Origin: Microvirga sp. BSC39
GTDB taxonomy: Bacteria > Pseudomonadota > Alphaproteobacteria > Rhizobiales > Beijerinckiaceae
NCBI RefSeq assembly: GCF_000739015.1
Contig: NZ_JPUG01000078.1
Coordinates: 372,001-436,000, forward strand
DNA length: 64,000 nucleotides
Direction: 5' to 3'
Below, one piece after another: positions 7,774-17,324 of the stretch. A program made the position numbers and the translations under genes. The notes under the pieces were generated by a model. That model was not told the DNA's origin and did not search any database. It saw nothing but the letters and a program-made list of their open reading frames with translations. Position 1 is the first letter of the stretch; each line of letters opens with the position of its first letter.

Positions 7774-9366
7774 ATGCCTGCTTCGATTACCCTTTCTCGC
7801 CTCTCCTGGGCCACGCCTGACGGCCGCGTCCTCCTTTCCGATCTCGACCTGAGCTTTGGCCCCGAACGGGCGGGCCTGGTCGGCCGCAACGGCGTCGGCA
7901 AGACCACGCTCCTCCGGCTGATCGCCGGCGAGGTGCGTCCAAGCTCCGGCAGCCTCACCGTCAACGGCAGTCTCGGGGGCCTGCGCCAGTCGGTTCAGAC
8001 CGGCCCGGCCGAGATCGTCGCCGGCCTGTTCGGCGCCACAGAGGCGCTCGCGCTCCTGCGCCGCGCCGAAAGCGGCAACGCCACGGCCGAGGAGCTTGCG
8101 GATGCGGACTGGACCCTGGAGGCGCGCATGATATCCGCTCTCGCTCAGGTGGGGCTGGATGCGCGGCCGGACACGTCTCTCGCAACCTTGTCGGGTGGTC
8201 AGGCCACCCGGGCCGGCCTCGCCGCGCTCGTCTTCGCCGAGCCCGACTTCCTGCTTCTGGACGAACCCACCAACAATCTCGACCGGGACGGGCGCGCGGC
8301 GGTGATCGATCTTCTCGGCCGATGGCGTGGCGGTGCCATCGTGGTCAGCCATGACCGCGAGCTGCTCGACACCATGGACTCAATCGTGGAACTGACCTCG
8401 TTCGGCGCCACGCGCTATGGCGGCAACTGGAGCCGGTATCGCGAGCGCAAGACGCTGGAGCTCGCGGCGCCCCGGCACGATCTCGCCGATGCGGAGAAGC
8501 GCGTCGCCGAGATCGACCGGAAAACGCAAGCCATCGCCGAGCGAAAGGCCCGCAAGGACGGAGCCGGCCACAGAAAGCGCGCCAAGGGTGACATGCCGCG
8601 CATCCTCATGAATGCGATGAAGGATCGGAGCGAGGACACAGGCGGCGAGAACGCGCGCCTGGCCGAGCGGCGGCGCTCACAGGCACTCGATGCTGCGGCC
8701 TCGGCGCGCGAGCGAATCGAGATCCTGCAGCCGTTCTCCGTGGTTCTGCCGCCGACGCACCTGCCGGCCGGGAAGACGGTTCTCACGGTCGACACTGCCA
8801 GCGCCGGCTACGCGCCGGAGCGGCCAATCCTGCGCGATCTCTCCTTCTCCATCGTGGGGCCGGAGCGCGTCGCCGTCGTCGGGCCGAACGGCTCAGGGAA
8901 AACGACGCTGCTCGCGCTCGTCACCGGGGGATTGCAGCCCTCGAGCGGGAGCGTGCGGGTCTTCACCCAATTCGCGCTATTCGATCAGCGGGTGAGCCTG
9001 CTCGACCCCAAAACGTCGATCCGTGACAATTTCCGGCGCATCAATCCGACGGCGGACGAGAATGCCTGCCGGGCGGCGCTCGCCCGCTTCATGTTCCGGG
9101 CCGACGCCGCCTTGCAGCTCGTCTCCACCTTGAGCGGCGGACAAGTGCTGCGGGCGGGGCTCGCCTGCGTGTTGGGTGGATTGCAGCCGCCTGCGCTCCT
9201 GATCCTGGACGAGCCGACGAACCATCTCGACATCGATTCCATCGAGGCCGTGGAGGCGGGCTTGCGGGCCTATGACGGCGCGCTGCTCATCGTCAGCCAC
9301 GACGAGGCCTTCCTGGAAGCCATCGGCATCACGCGCCGGCTCGATCTCGCAAGCCTGCAGGCGTGA
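7774..9366 (+). CDS. ABC-F family ATPase
   Basis: The 530-residue protein has two ABC ATPase domains and no membrane segment. The first has Walker A GRNGVGKTT, signature LSGGQ and Walker B LLLDEPTNNLD. The second has Walker A GPNGSGKTT, signature LSGGQ and LILDEPTNHLD. A charged linker rich in Arg/Lys (about residues 230-300) joins them, as in ABC-F proteins, which act on ribosomes rather than in transport. The ATG at 7774 is preferred over an in-frame TTG at 7750 because conserved sequence starts just after it. Its stop lies one base from the stop of the convergent oxidoreductase gene. Confidence 0.88.
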   Translation: MPASITLSRLSWATPDGRVLLSDLDLSFGPERAGLVGRNGVGKTTLLRLIAGEVRPSSGSLTVNGSLGGLRQSVQTGPAEIVAGLFGATEALALLRRAESGNATAEELADADWTLEARMISALAQVGLDARPDTSLATLSGGQATRAGLAALVFAEPDFLLLDEPTNNLDRDGRAAVIDLLGRWRGGAIVVSHDRELLDTMDSIVELTSFGATRYGGNWSRYRERKTLELAAPRHDLADAEKRVAEIDRKTQAIAERKARKDGAGHRKRAKGDMPRILMNAMKDRSEDTGGENARLAERRRSQALDAAASARERIEILQPFSVVLPPTHLPAGKTVLTVDTASAGYAPERPILRDLSFSIVGPERVAVVGPNGSGKTTLLALVTGGLQPSSGSVRVFTQFALFDQRVSLLDPKTSIRDNFRRINPTADENACRAALARFMFRADAALQLVSTLSGGQVLRAGLACVLGGLQPPALLILDEPTNHLDIDSIEAVEAGLRAYDGALLIVSHDEAFLEAIGITRRLDLASLQA

Positions 9367-9367
9367 C

Positions 9368-12300
9368 TCACGCGTGAGCGGCTTCGCGCTTGCGCGTGTC
9401 GATCACCTCCGGCTGCTCCGCCACATGCGACCACAGGCGCTCCACCTCGGCCTGCACATTGTGGAGGGCCGCCTCCTTCACGGGGCCGTAGCCGCGGATG
9501 TCCATCGGAGCCTTCGCGATGGCCAGGAGGTCGGCGAAACGCTGCCCGTCGAGGCTTTGGAGGATGCGTTCGACTTGGGCCTCGTACCAGCCGATCAGGG
9601 CCCGTTCCGTGCGCCGCTCGGCCGTGTAGCCGAAGATGTCGAAGGGCGTGCCGCGAACCATCTTCATCCTGGCCAGCACGCGCATGGGCGTCTGGATCCA
9701 TTGGCCGAAGGCGCGCTTCTTCGGGCGGCCCCGCGCATCGCGCTTTGAGGACAGAAGCGGCGGCGCCATGTGGTACTTCACCGTGAAGTCGCCGTCGAAT
9801 TCCTGCTGCAGCTTGTCGAGGAAGCCGGTCTCCATGTGAAGGCGCGCGACCTCGTATTCGTCCTTGTAGGCCATGAGCTTGAACAGCGAACGCGCCACCG
9901 CATCGGTGAGCGCCTCGGAGCCGAGCGCGGCTTCGGCCTTGCGGACCCGCGACACCATCATCTCGTAGCGGGCGGCGTAGAGCGCGTCCTGATAGGCGGT
10001 GAGGAACGCGACCCGCCGGGCGATCACCTGATCGAGAGTCTCGGGCTCTTCCGGCTTGTCGTTCGCGATCTCATGCACCACGGCAGGATCGGCGCTGAGC
10101 AGACGGCCCCAGGCAAAGGCCTGCCGGTTGCGCTCGACCGCCACGCCGTTGAGCTCGATGGCACGGGAGAGCGCGTCGAACGAGACCGGCACGAGCCCCT
10201 GCTGCCAGGCAAAGCCCAGCATCATCACGTTGGCGAAAACCGTGTCGCCGAGCAGCGTCTCGGCGAGCGCATTGGCGTTCACCGTCGCCATGTTGCCCGC
10301 GCCGATGACGCGCTCGATGGCGCGAAGGCGCGTGCGGCTGGCCAGATCCGCATCGCGGAAGCGCACCACGTCGCCGGTGGGCATCTCGGCCGTGTTCATC
10401 ACGGCGCGCGTGCCGTGCCGGTAGGTGCCGGAGGCCTTGGGCGAGGAGCTGACCACGAGATCGCAGCCGATCAGCGCATCCGCCGCGCCCTGGTCGATGC
10501 GCACCTGGTTCAGCGCGCCGGGGTTGTTAGCGATGCGCAGATAACTCAGCACCGGGCCGAACTTCTGCGCGAAGCCCGTGAAGTCCAGCACCGAGACGCC
10601 GCGGCCTTCGAGATGCGCCGCCATGCTGATGAGCGCGCCAATCGTGACGACGCCCGTGCCGCCGACGCCGGTGACGAGCAGGTCGAACGGCTTGTCGAGC
10701 GCGGGAAGAGCCGGTGAGGGCAGGGACGCGGCCCGTGCCGCCGCATCGAATCCCGACGTGGTCTTCGCCTTGCGCGTGGCGCCTTCCACCGTGACGAAGC
10801 TCGGGCAGAAGCCGTCGAGGCACGAGAAGTCCTTGTTGCAGGTGGACAGGTTGATCTTGCGCTTGCGCCCGAACGGCGTTTCCTTCGGCTCCACGCTGAG
10901 GCAGTTGGATGCCACCGAGCAGTCGCCGCAGCCTTCGCAGACGAGGTCGTTGATGTAGGCGAAGCGCTTCGGGTCCTCCATCTGGCCGCGCTTGCGGCGG
11001 CGGCGCTTTTCCGTCGCGCAGGTCTGCTCGTAGATCAGCACCGTCACGCCGGAAATGTCGCGCAGCTCCTTCTGGACTCCGTCGAGATCGTCACGGTGAT
11101 GGATCGTCACGCCTTTCGGCAGATCGGCGGGAATGAATTTGTCCGGATCGTCCGACACGAGCGCGATCCGCTGCACGCCTTCGGCGCGGACGCTGTGCGC
11201 AATGGCATAGACGCTCACCGGGCCGTCCACCGGCTGTCCGCCGGTCATGGCAACCGCATCGTTGAACAGGATCTTGTAGGTGATGTTGGCGCCCGCCGCC
11301 ATGGCCTGCCGGATCGCCATGGATCCCGAATGGTAATAGGTGCCTTCGCCCAGATTCTGGAAGATGTGGCCCTGGCCGGTGAACTTGGACGAGGCCGCCC
11401 AGTTCACGCCTTCGCCGCCCATCTGGATGAGGGACGACGTTTCGCGATCCATCCAGCTCGCCATGAAGTGGCAGCCGATTCCGGCGAGCGCCTTCGAGCC
11501 TTCCGGCACCTTGGTCGAGGTGTTGTGCGGGCAGCCGGAGCAGAAGTAGGGCGTGCGCGTCGCGCCCGGCACCGCGATCACGCGCTCCGCGTCCGGCGTG
11601 AGGGATTCCACGCGCTGGGCGAGGTCGAGATCGGGGAAGATCGGATCGAGGCGCCTGGCCAGAACGCCGGCAAGGAAGCGCGGCGTGAGCTCTCCCGTCC
11701 AGGGGATGAGGCGCTGGCCCAGTTCGTCGTGCTTGCCGACCATGCGCTCGGGCTTCGAGCCCGGATAGTCGTAAAAGTATTCCTTGAACTGGCTTTCGAT
11801 GATGCCGCGCTTTTCCTCGGCCACGAGGATCTCGCGCTTGCCCTTCACGAACTCCATGGCGTCGTGCAACGGCAGCGGCCACACCATGCCGACCTTGTAG
11901 ATGTCGATGCCATGCTGGCGGCAAGCGGCCTCGTCGAGGCCGATGAGGCGCAGGGCCTCCATCAGGTCGAGATGGGCCTTGCCGGTGGTGACGATGCCGT
12001 AGGATGCATCACGAATGTCGTAGATGCGCCGGTCGATGGGATTGGCCTTGGCGAAGGCATAGACCGCGTGCTTCTTCGCCTCCATGCGCTCCTCGATCTG
12101 CGGCCCCGGCAGATCCGGCCAGCGGTAGTGCAGGCCTCCCGGAGGTGGCGTGAAATCGGGCTCGTTGAACCGTCTTGGCGCGCGCAGTTCGACGGAGGTG
12201 CCGGATTCCACGATCTCGGACACGGCCTTGAAGCCGACCCACATGCCGGAGAAGCGGCTCAGCGCATAGCCGTACTCGCCGAATTCGAGATACTCCGCAA

Positions 12301-12838
12301 CGCTCGCGGGATGGAGCGTCGGCATAAACCAGCTCATGAACGCCACATCGGACTGGTGCGGCATCGACGAGGACACGCATCCATGGTCGTCGCCCGCCAC
12401 CACCAGCACGCCGCCATGGGGCGAGGAGCCATAGGCGTTGCCGTGCTTCAAAGCATCGCCCGAGCGGTCGACGCCGGGTCCCTTGCCGTACCACAGCCCG
12501 AACACGCCCTCCACCTGCCGGTTCGGGTCGGTCTCCACCTGCTGCGAGCCCAGCACCGCCGTGGCCGCCAGGTCCTCGTTGACGGCGGGCAGGAACTCGA
12601 TCCGGTGCTCCTTCAGCTGCTCCTTGATGCGCCAGAACTCGAGATCGACGCCGCCGAGCGGCGAGCCGCGATAGCCTGAGACGAAACCCGCCGTGTTGAG
12701 GCCGGCGAGCCGGTCGCGTTTGGCCTGGTCGAGCACGATCCGGATGATGGCCTGCGTGCCAGTCAGGAACACCCGGCCGGTTTCGCGGGTGTAGCGGTCG
12801 GAGAGCCGGTAATCGTCGAGGGACGGAACGCTTGTCAT
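9368..12838 (-). CDS. indolepyruvate (aryl-pyruvate) ferredoxin oxidoreductase, fused subunits
   Basis: This 1,156-residue protein fuses the alpha and beta subunits of 2-oxoacid ferredoxin oxidoreductase. The N-terminal half holds the pyrimidine-binding domain and the thiamine diphosphate-binding core (GGEGVNWAASS, then LFNDAVAMTGGQ). Cys-rich motifs CSGCPHNT and CEGCGDC...C are Fe-S ligands. The C-terminal part has the gamma-type domain with GVGGTGVVTIG. Family members oxidatively decarboxylate aryl pyruvates to aryl-acetyl-CoA and reduce ferredoxin. Beside a paa cluster the likely product is phenylacetyl-CoA from phenylpyruvate, so it would feed the pathway without the ligase. Start ATG is at 12838. 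It is divergent from an Lrp-type regulator, probably its controller. Confidence 0.92.
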   Translation of the reverse strand: MTSVPSLDDYRLSDRYTRETGRVFLTGTQAIIRIVLDQAKRDRLAGLNTAGFVSGYRGSPLGGVDLEFWRIKEQLKEHRIEFLPAVNEDLAATAVLGSQQVETDPNRQVEGVFGLWYGKGPGVDRSGDALKHGNAYGSSPHGGVLVVAGDDHGCVSSSMPHQSDVAFMSWFMPTLHPASVAEYLEFGEYGYALSRFSGMWVGFKAVSEIVESGTSVELRAPRRFNEPDFTPPPGGLHYRWPDLPGPQIEERMEAKKHAVYAFAKANPIDRRIYDIRDASYGIVTTGKAHLDLMEALRLIGLDEAACRQHGIDIYKVGMVWPLPLHDAMEFVKGKREILVAEEKRGIIESQFKEYFYDYPGSKPERMVGKHDELGQRLIPWTGELTPRFLAGVLARRLDPIFPDLDLAQRVESLTPDAERVIAVPGATRTPYFCSGCPHNTSTKVPEGSKALAGIGCHFMASWMDRETSSLIQMGGEGVNWAASSKFTGQGHIFQNLGEGTYYHSGSMAIRQAMAAGANITYKILFNDAVAMTGGQPVDGPVSVYAIAHSVRAEGVQRIALVSDDPDKFIPADLPKGVTIHHRDDLDGVQKELRDISGVTVLIYEQTCATEKRRRRKRGQMEDPKRFAYINDLVCEGCGDCSVASNCLSVEPKETPFGRKRKINLSTCNKDFSCLDGFCPSFVTVEGATRKAKTTSGFDAAARAASLPSPALPALDKPFDLLVTGVGGTGVVTIGALISMAAHLEGRGVSVLDFTGFAQKFGPVLSYLRIANNPGALNQVRIDQGAADALIGCDLVVSSSPKASGTYRHGTRAVMNTAEMPTGDVVRFRDADLASRTRLRAIERVIGAGNMATVNANALAETLLGDTVFANVMMLGFAWQQGLVPVSFDALSRAIELNGVAVERNRQAFAWGRLLSADPAVVHEIANDKPEEPETLDQVIARRVAFLTAYQDALYAARYEMMVSRVRKAEAALGSEALTDAVARSLFKLMAYKDEYEVARLHMETGFLDKLQQEFDGDFTVKYHMAPPLLSSKRDARGRPKKRAFGQWIQTPMRVLARMKMVRGTPFDIFGYTAERRTERALIGWYEAQVERILQSLDGQRFADLLAIAKAPMDIRGYGPVKEAALHNVQAEVERLWSHVAEQPEVIDTRKREAAHA

Positions 12839-12951
12839 CAGCCTGATCCCGCATGAGGAGCCATGTCGTGGCTAAGTATGGTACTTCCGAACGGCTGGTA
12901 GGTGCTTCCTATTCTTTCCCCGCTAGAGCTTCTTTGTGGTAGATGTCGCGC

Positions 12952-12967
12952 GATATGGCGCTATATC
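12952..12967. promoter_or_regulatory. possible Lrp-family operator (weak)
   Basis: In the 157-base divergent region between the oxidoreductase and the Lrp gene, GATAT and ATATC form a 5-bp inverted repeat with a 6-base centre, 29 bases before the Lrp start. The arms are short, so this is only a candidate. Confidence 0.25.
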
Positions 12968-12995
12968 TGGTAAAAATCACCAATGGGAGGGCGTC

Positions 12996-13451
12996 ATGCT
13001 GGAGAGGCAGGACGAGCACATTCTGATCCAGCTGCAGAAGGAGGGGCGCACCACCAACCAGCAGCTGGCCGAGGATGTGGGCATGTCCACCTCCGCCTGC
13101 TGGCGGCGGGTTCGGGCTCTGGAAGAAACCGGGGTGATCACCGGCTATTCGGCCCTGGTGGATCGGGAGAAGGCCGGCTTCACCACCTCGGCGATCCTGC
13201 ACGTGTCGCTGGAGCGGCACGACGCGACATTCGTCGACGAGTTCGTCTCCAGGGTGACGGAGCGGGCCGAGGTGCTGGAATGCTTCGCCACCACGGGCGA
13301 TGCCGACTACCACCTGCGGGTCGTGGTGCGCGACATGAAGGCCTACAACGCTTTTCTGGACGAGTTCATGTTCCGCCTGCCCGGCATCCGCTACGTGCGC
13401 ACCAACGTGATCCTGAAGGAGATCAAGACCAGCGTTGCGCTGCCGTTCTGA
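12996..13451 (+). CDS. Lrp/AsnC family transcriptional regulator
   Basis: From the ATG at 12996 (GGGAGG ribosome-binding site) the protein has 151 residues, a standard Lrp length. It has an N-terminal winged helix-turn-helix (TTNQQLAEDVGMSTSACWRRV) and a C-terminal RAM domain with the GDADYHLRV strand and the closing VILKEIKTS. An in-frame ATG 60 bases upstream lacks a ribosome-binding site. Lrp-type proteins beside indolepyruvate ferredoxin oxidoreductase genes typically respond to an amino or 2-oxo acid; phenylalanine, tyrosine or tryptophan is the natural guess. Confidence 0.88.
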   Translation: MLERQDEHILIQLQKEGRTTNQQLAEDVGMSTSACWRRVRALEETGVITGYSALVDREKAGFTTSAILHVSLERHDATFVDEFVSRVTERAEVLECFATTGDADYHLRVVVRDMKAYNAFLDEFMFRLPGIRYVRTNVILKEIKTSVALPF

Positions 13452-13465
13452 ACGATGGGCTTGGG

Positions 13466-13891
13466 TTACTTGCTCTCGGGCAGGAGGGCATAGGCGAGCT
13501 GCGCGATGGCGACGGGACGGCTGTCGCCGGCCGTGGTGAGCGTCACGCTGCCGAAAGCCATGGTCCGTCCCAAGCGCACGACCTTCGCGTCCGCCAGCAC
13601 ATCCGCCTTCGCCGCCGGGCGAAGAAAGTGCATGGTCTGGTCCACCGTGGTCATCGGGCGGTACGCACCCCCGGCGGAGGAGACGGCAAACACCATGGCG
13701 GTGTCGGCCAGGCTCATGAGCGCCTGCCCGCAGATCACGCCGTTGTCGCGGCACAGCCTCTCCGAGAACGGCATCCGCAGAACCGCGCCCTCAGGATGCA
13801 GGCTCCCGACGGAGAGTTCGAGCGCCTGGATCCAGGGCGCGAAGACATCGGTGAGCATCCGCTCGGCGGCGGCTTGGTCGAATGTGGACAT
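13466..13891 (-). CDS. PaaI-type hotdog thioesterase
   Basis: The 141-residue protein is a single hotdog-fold domain. It shows the long central helix region GQALMSLADTAMVFA and strands with TVDQTMHFLRPA, typical of the PaaI/YbgC branch of acyl-CoA thioesterases. The usual HGG motif of PaaI is replaced by CGQ, so catalysis may differ. It lies between the Lrp gene and paaZ, convergent with the former and on the same strand as the latter. It could remove stalled CoA esters of aromatic intermediates. The true paaI is the separate gene at 23786. Confidence 0.7.
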   Translation of the reverse strand: MSTFDQAAAERMLTDVFAPWIQALELSVGSLHPEGAVLRMPFSERLCRDNGVICGQALMSLADTAMVFAVSSAGGAYRPMTTVDQTMHFLRPAAKADVLADAKVVRLGRTMAFGSVTLTTAGDSRPVAIAQLAYALLPESK

Positions 13892-13998
13892 TGGTTCCCC
13901 CAGTCATTCTTCTTCTGATATCCGCTGCCAGCCATGGCGAAGCGGCGGATACCAGTCTTATATCAGGGCAACCGGCATGCGCTGCCAATAGTCTTCCA

Positions 13999-16026
13999 TC
14001 ACGGCCGCACCGCATTCATGGTGAGGAGGTCGTAGGTCGCGACCGTCTCGTCCTTGTCCGTGGTGATCTCCACATCCCAGCGCACCTCGCCGTACTGCTC
14101 GTTGCGCGGCGACTTGGACTTCGCCGTCAGCCGAACCTTGATGGTCTCGCCGGGCTGCACCGGCTTGATAAAGCGTAGGGAATCGAGCCCGTAATTGGCC
14201 AGAACCGGCCCGAGATCCGGGTCGACGAACAGGCCGGCCGCGAAGGACAGCAGCAGGTAGCCGTGGGCAACCCGGCCGGGGAAGAACGGATGGTCCTTCG
14301 TGGCCTCCTCGCTCATATGGGCATAGAAGGTGTCGCCGGTGAACTCGGCAAAATGCTCGATGTCCTCCAGAGTGATCGTGCGTTCCTTGGAGATGAAGGT
14401 CTGCCCGATGGCGAGGTCCTCGAAGTGGTAGCGGAAGGGATGGCGCCCCTCCTGGACCGTCGGGGCGCCCTTGATCCAGCTCTGCGTGACGCGCGACAGC
14501 ATGGCGGGCGAGCCCTGGAGAGCCGTGCGCAGCATGTAGTGGTGGACGCCGCGCATGCCGCCGAGCTCCTCGCCGCCTCCGGCGCGTCCCGGTCCGCCAT
14601 GCACCATGTGCGGCATGGGCGAGCCGTGGCCTGTCTGCTCCTTGGCGCAGTCGCGATCAATCAGCACGAGGCGGCCATGGAAGGCGCCGACGCCGAAGAC
14701 GAGATCGGATGCCACTGCGGGATCATAGGTATAGACGGAAGCGACGAGGCTGCCGTCGCCGCGGTTCGCGAGAGCGATGCCCTGATCGAGTCCGTCATAG
14801 CCCATCACCGTGCAGACAGGGCCGAAAGCCTCGACGCTGTGTACGTTGGTGGCGCGGATGGGATCGGGGCAATGCAGCAGGAGAGGGGGGATGAACGCGC
14901 CGCGCTCGCGGTCCGCGCCCTCGACCGGGAAGTCGTCCGGATTGCCGACGACGATATCCGCCTCCGACCGCAGCTTCGCCACCTGGGCCAGTACATCGCG
15001 GCGCTGCCCGAGGCCGACAACGGGCCCCATGCGGACGTTATCCAGCTCCGGGTTGCCCACCGTGATCCTCGAGAGCCGCTCGCGCAGAGCATCGATAACG
15101 GCAGGCACATGGGCGTTCGGTGCGATGGCGCGGCGAATGGCGGTGCATTTCTGCCCGGCCTTGACCGTCATCTCTTTCGCAACTTCCTTGATGAAGAGGT
15201 CGAACTCCGGTGTGCCCGGTCCGGCATCGGGAGCAAGGATCGCGGCGTTCAAGGAGTCCCGTTCGGCAATGAAGCGAACGGACTCGCGGGCAATCACCGG
15301 GTGCCGCTGCAGCTTCTGGGCCGTGTCCGCCGAGCCGGTGAACGAAACTACATCCTGACATGTCAGGTGATCGAAAAGATCGCCTGTCGAGCCGATGATG
15401 CACTGGAGAGCGCCCTCGGGAAGAATGCGGGATTCCGCGATCATGCGCACCAGAGCGTGCGCCACGTAGGACGTGATCGTTGCCGGCTTCGTGACGACGG
15501 GCACGCCGGCCAGGATGGCTGGCGCGAGCTTCTCGAGCATGCCCCAGCAGGGGAAGTTGAAGGCGTTGATGTGGACGGCGACACCGGCCAAGGGCGCCAT
15601 CACGTGCTGGCCGACGAAGCTGCCTCCCTTGGAGAGCGGTTCGACGGCTCCATCGATGAGGAAGGTGGTGTTGGGCAGCTCGCGGCGGCCCTTGGACGAA
15701 TAGACGAAGAGGGTGCCGATACCGCCGTCCACGTCGATGAAGTTGTCGGAGCGCGTGGTGCCGGTCTGGTATGAGAGCTTGTAGAGTTGCTCCTTGCGCT
15801 CTGACAGATAGATGGCAAGAGCTTTCAGAAGCTCTGCGCGCTGATGGAAGGTCAGCCGCCGCAGATTGGGCCCACCCACCCGCCGGGCATAGGCCAGCAC
15901 CTCGCCCATGTCGAGACCGCCGCTGGCGACCTCAGCGACCACGTCACTGGTGACCGCGCTGCGAACCTCCGCCAGTTCCTGACCCGGTGACATCCAAGTT
16001 CCGCGAACGAAGCTCTCAAGTCTCAT
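13999..16026 (-). CDS. paaZ: PaaZ: oxepin-CoA hydrolase / semialdehyde dehydrogenase
   Basis: The 675-residue protein has an N-terminal NAD(P)-dependent aldehyde dehydrogenase domain (about 1-520) and a C-terminal MaoC-like (R)-hydratase domain (about 535-675, with FAEFTGDTFYAH and PGRVAHGYLLLS). This fusion is the hallmark of PaaZ, which opens the oxepin-CoA ring and oxidises the resulting semialdehyde to 3-oxo-5,6-dehydrosuberyl-CoA. AGQKCTAIRR carries the dehydrogenase nucleophile Cys. The start is ATG 16026 with AAGGTG upstream. A TetR-type palindrome sits inside its promoter. It is transcribed alone, divergent from paaX. Confidence 0.94.
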   Translation of the reverse strand: MRLESFVRGTWMSPGQELAEVRSAVTSDVVAEVASGGLDMGEVLAYARRVGGPNLRRLTFHQRAELLKALAIYLSERKEQLYKLSYQTGTTRSDNFIDVDGGIGTLFVYSSKGRRELPNTTFLIDGAVEPLSKGGSFVGQHVMAPLAGVAVHINAFNFPCWGMLEKLAPAILAGVPVVTKPATITSYVAHALVRMIAESRILPEGALQCIIGSTGDLFDHLTCQDVVSFTGSADTAQKLQRHPVIARESVRFIAERDSLNAAILAPDAGPGTPEFDLFIKEVAKEMTVKAGQKCTAIRRAIAPNAHVPAVIDALRERLSRITVGNPELDNVRMGPVVGLGQRRDVLAQVAKLRSEADIVVGNPDDFPVEGADRERGAFIPPLLLHCPDPIRATNVHSVEAFGPVCTVMGYDGLDQGIALANRGDGSLVASVYTYDPAVASDLVFGVGAFHGRLVLIDRDCAKEQTGHGSPMPHMVHGGPGRAGGGEELGGMRGVHHYMLRTALQGSPAMLSRVTQSWIKGAPTVQEGRHPFRYHFEDLAIGQTFISKERTITLEDIEHFAEFTGDTFYAHMSEEATKDHPFFPGRVAHGYLLLSFAAGLFVDPDLGPVLANYGLDSLRFIKPVQPGETIKVRLTAKSKSPRNEQYGEVRWDVEITTDKDETVATYDLLTMNAVRP

Positions 16027-16087
16027 CTGGACACCTTAAGAAATGGAGTGACAGGCCGGCTCGAGGGGAGCTGCAGCTTCTGTGCGC

Positions 16088-16115
16088 ATTATTGACCGAC
16101 CGGTCGGTTAGTCAA
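16088..16115 (-). promoter_or_regulatory. paaZ promoter with embedded TetR-type operator
   Basis: On the minus strand, TTGACT (16115-16110) and AATAAT (16093-16088) are spaced by 16 bases. The spacer contains the perfect 14-bp palindrome ACCGACCGGTCGGT (16095-16108). A near copy lies before paaG at 25116-25129 with 12 of 14 bases the same. A repressor bound here would block RNA polymerase. The TetR gene at 21794 is the obvious candidate. Confidence 0.7.
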
Positions 16116-16244
16116 GAAATTTTGGGAAGCCTGCCTCCTACGGCTCTGGAGTCGACAGAGACAAAGGAAGCATGAATAGGTTAGGGCACAATGGAGCATA
16201 GAGGCGATGATCGCCGCGATCCTGAAGGAACGGAGTTGGCGTGA

Positions 16245-17141
16245 ATGGCCGCGTTTGTCGAAGCCCTGCTGGACCGGTTTCATGAGCGGACCCCGATCCG
16301 GGCGGGTTCGCTGATCGTGACGGTCTTCGGGGACGCGGTCGTGCCGCGGGGCGGAGTTCTGTCCCTGTCCTCACTCCACGAGATCATGCGGGCCTTCCGC
16401 ATCAGCGATACCCTGGTCAGGACGGCCCTGTCCCGTCTGGTGTCGGAGGGCTGGTTCGAGCGCTGGAAGGTGGGGCGCAACAGCTATTACCGGCTCACGG
16501 CGCAGGGGCAGGAGGCCTTCGCCCAGGCAACCCGGCGGATCTATGCCGAGCCGTCGCAGACCTGGCACGGCTCCTTCGATCTGCTTCTCCTCGACAACGG
16601 ACAGGACCGAAGCGCGCTCCGCACCGAATTGACCGAGATCGGCTATGGAGCCCTCGGGCCTGACCTGCTCATTGCCGCTGCGACATCCTCCGCCGGCAAG
16701 GATAGGGTCCTCCGCCTCTCGGCTGCCCCGGCGGACCTAGCGACGGCACGGCGGCTGGCGGAGCGGGCCTGGCCGCTGGAGAGCATCGAGGGCCGCTACC
16801 GGCGCTTCATCGATACCTATGCGGGAACCCTCGCGGCGATCGAGGGGGGCGCCGGGTTCGGCAGCCTGGATGCCCTGCTGGTGCGCATTCTCCTCATCCA
16901 CGACTACCGCCGGGCCGTTCTGAAGGATCCCCTGCTGCCCCAGCAGCTTCTCCCGACCCCTTGGGCCGGAGCGGCGGCCCGAGAGCTCTGCGGCACGATC
17001 TACAAGACGCTGCTCCCCGCCGCCGAACAGTGGATCGACAGCCACGGGCAGAACGATCAAGGCCCGCTCCCGCCGGTGGATCAAAGCTTTCGGCAGCGGT
17101 TTGCGGCAGTCCAGCCGATCAAGGAACAGAAGGCCGGCTAG
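16245..17141 (+). CDS. paaX: PaaX family transcriptional repressor
   Basis: The 298-residue protein matches PaaX: an N-terminal helix-turn-helix with SLIVTVFGDAVVPRGG and SDTLVRTALSRLVSEGW, then the PaaX central and C-terminal domains (HDYRRAVLKDPLLPQQLLP is characteristic). PaaX represses phenylacetate genes and is released by phenylacetyl-CoA. The ATG at 16245 has GGAG about 9 bases upstream. It stands between paaZ (divergent) and paaABCDE (same strand, 183 bases on). With the TetR gene this island has two regulators of the same pathway. Confidence 0.92.
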   Translation: MAAFVEALLDRFHERTPIRAGSLIVTVFGDAVVPRGGVLSLSSLHEIMRAFRISDTLVRTALSRLVSEGWFERWKVGRNSYYRLTAQGQEAFAQATRRIYAEPSQTWHGSFDLLLLDNGQDRSALRTELTEIGYGALGPDLLIAAATSSAGKDRVLRLSAAPADLATARRLAERAWPLESIEGRYRRFIDTYAGTLAAIEGGAGFGSLDALLVRILLIHDYRRAVLKDPLLPQQLLPTPWAGAAARELCGTIYKTLLPAAEQWIDSHGQNDQGPLPPVDQSFRQRFAAVQPIKEQKAG

Positions 17142-17162
17142 GCAATCCGTTACGAAAAACTC

Positions 17163-17190
17163 TTGAATAACCCAATTTATGTGACATATT
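17163..17190 (+). promoter_or_regulatory. possible paaA promoter
   Basis: TTGAAT (17163-17168) and CATATT (17185-17190), 16 bases apart, form a plausible sigma-70 promoter in the 183-base gap before paaA. The near-palindrome ATGTGACAT overlaps the -10 region and could be an operator. I found no clear match to the E. coli PaaX site. A half-site TTGACCGACA of the TetR motif occurs at 17271. Confidence 0.35.
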
Positions 17191-17324
17191 AGGGATGCGG
17201 CTGCCTATCCTCGGAGCATGCTGCCTGACGCCCGGCCTCTGGCGCATGGAAAATTGCGGCCTTGCAGGCGTTGACCGACAGCAGCGAGGATAGACGACAC
17301 ACCGAAGGCTCAAGGAGAAGCGCC

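Noticed and set aside
11096..12679. 527-codon plus-strand frame opposite the oxidoreductase
   Set aside because: Antisense to conserved Fe-S and thiamine motifs; no ribosome-binding site and His/Arg/Ala-rich composition.
14263..15774. 503-codon plus-strand frame opposite paaZ
   Set aside because: Shadow of paaZ; no family features.
17142..17324. E. coli-type PaaX binding site before paaA
   Set aside because: No TGATTC/GAATCA pair is present; only a weak dyad was found.
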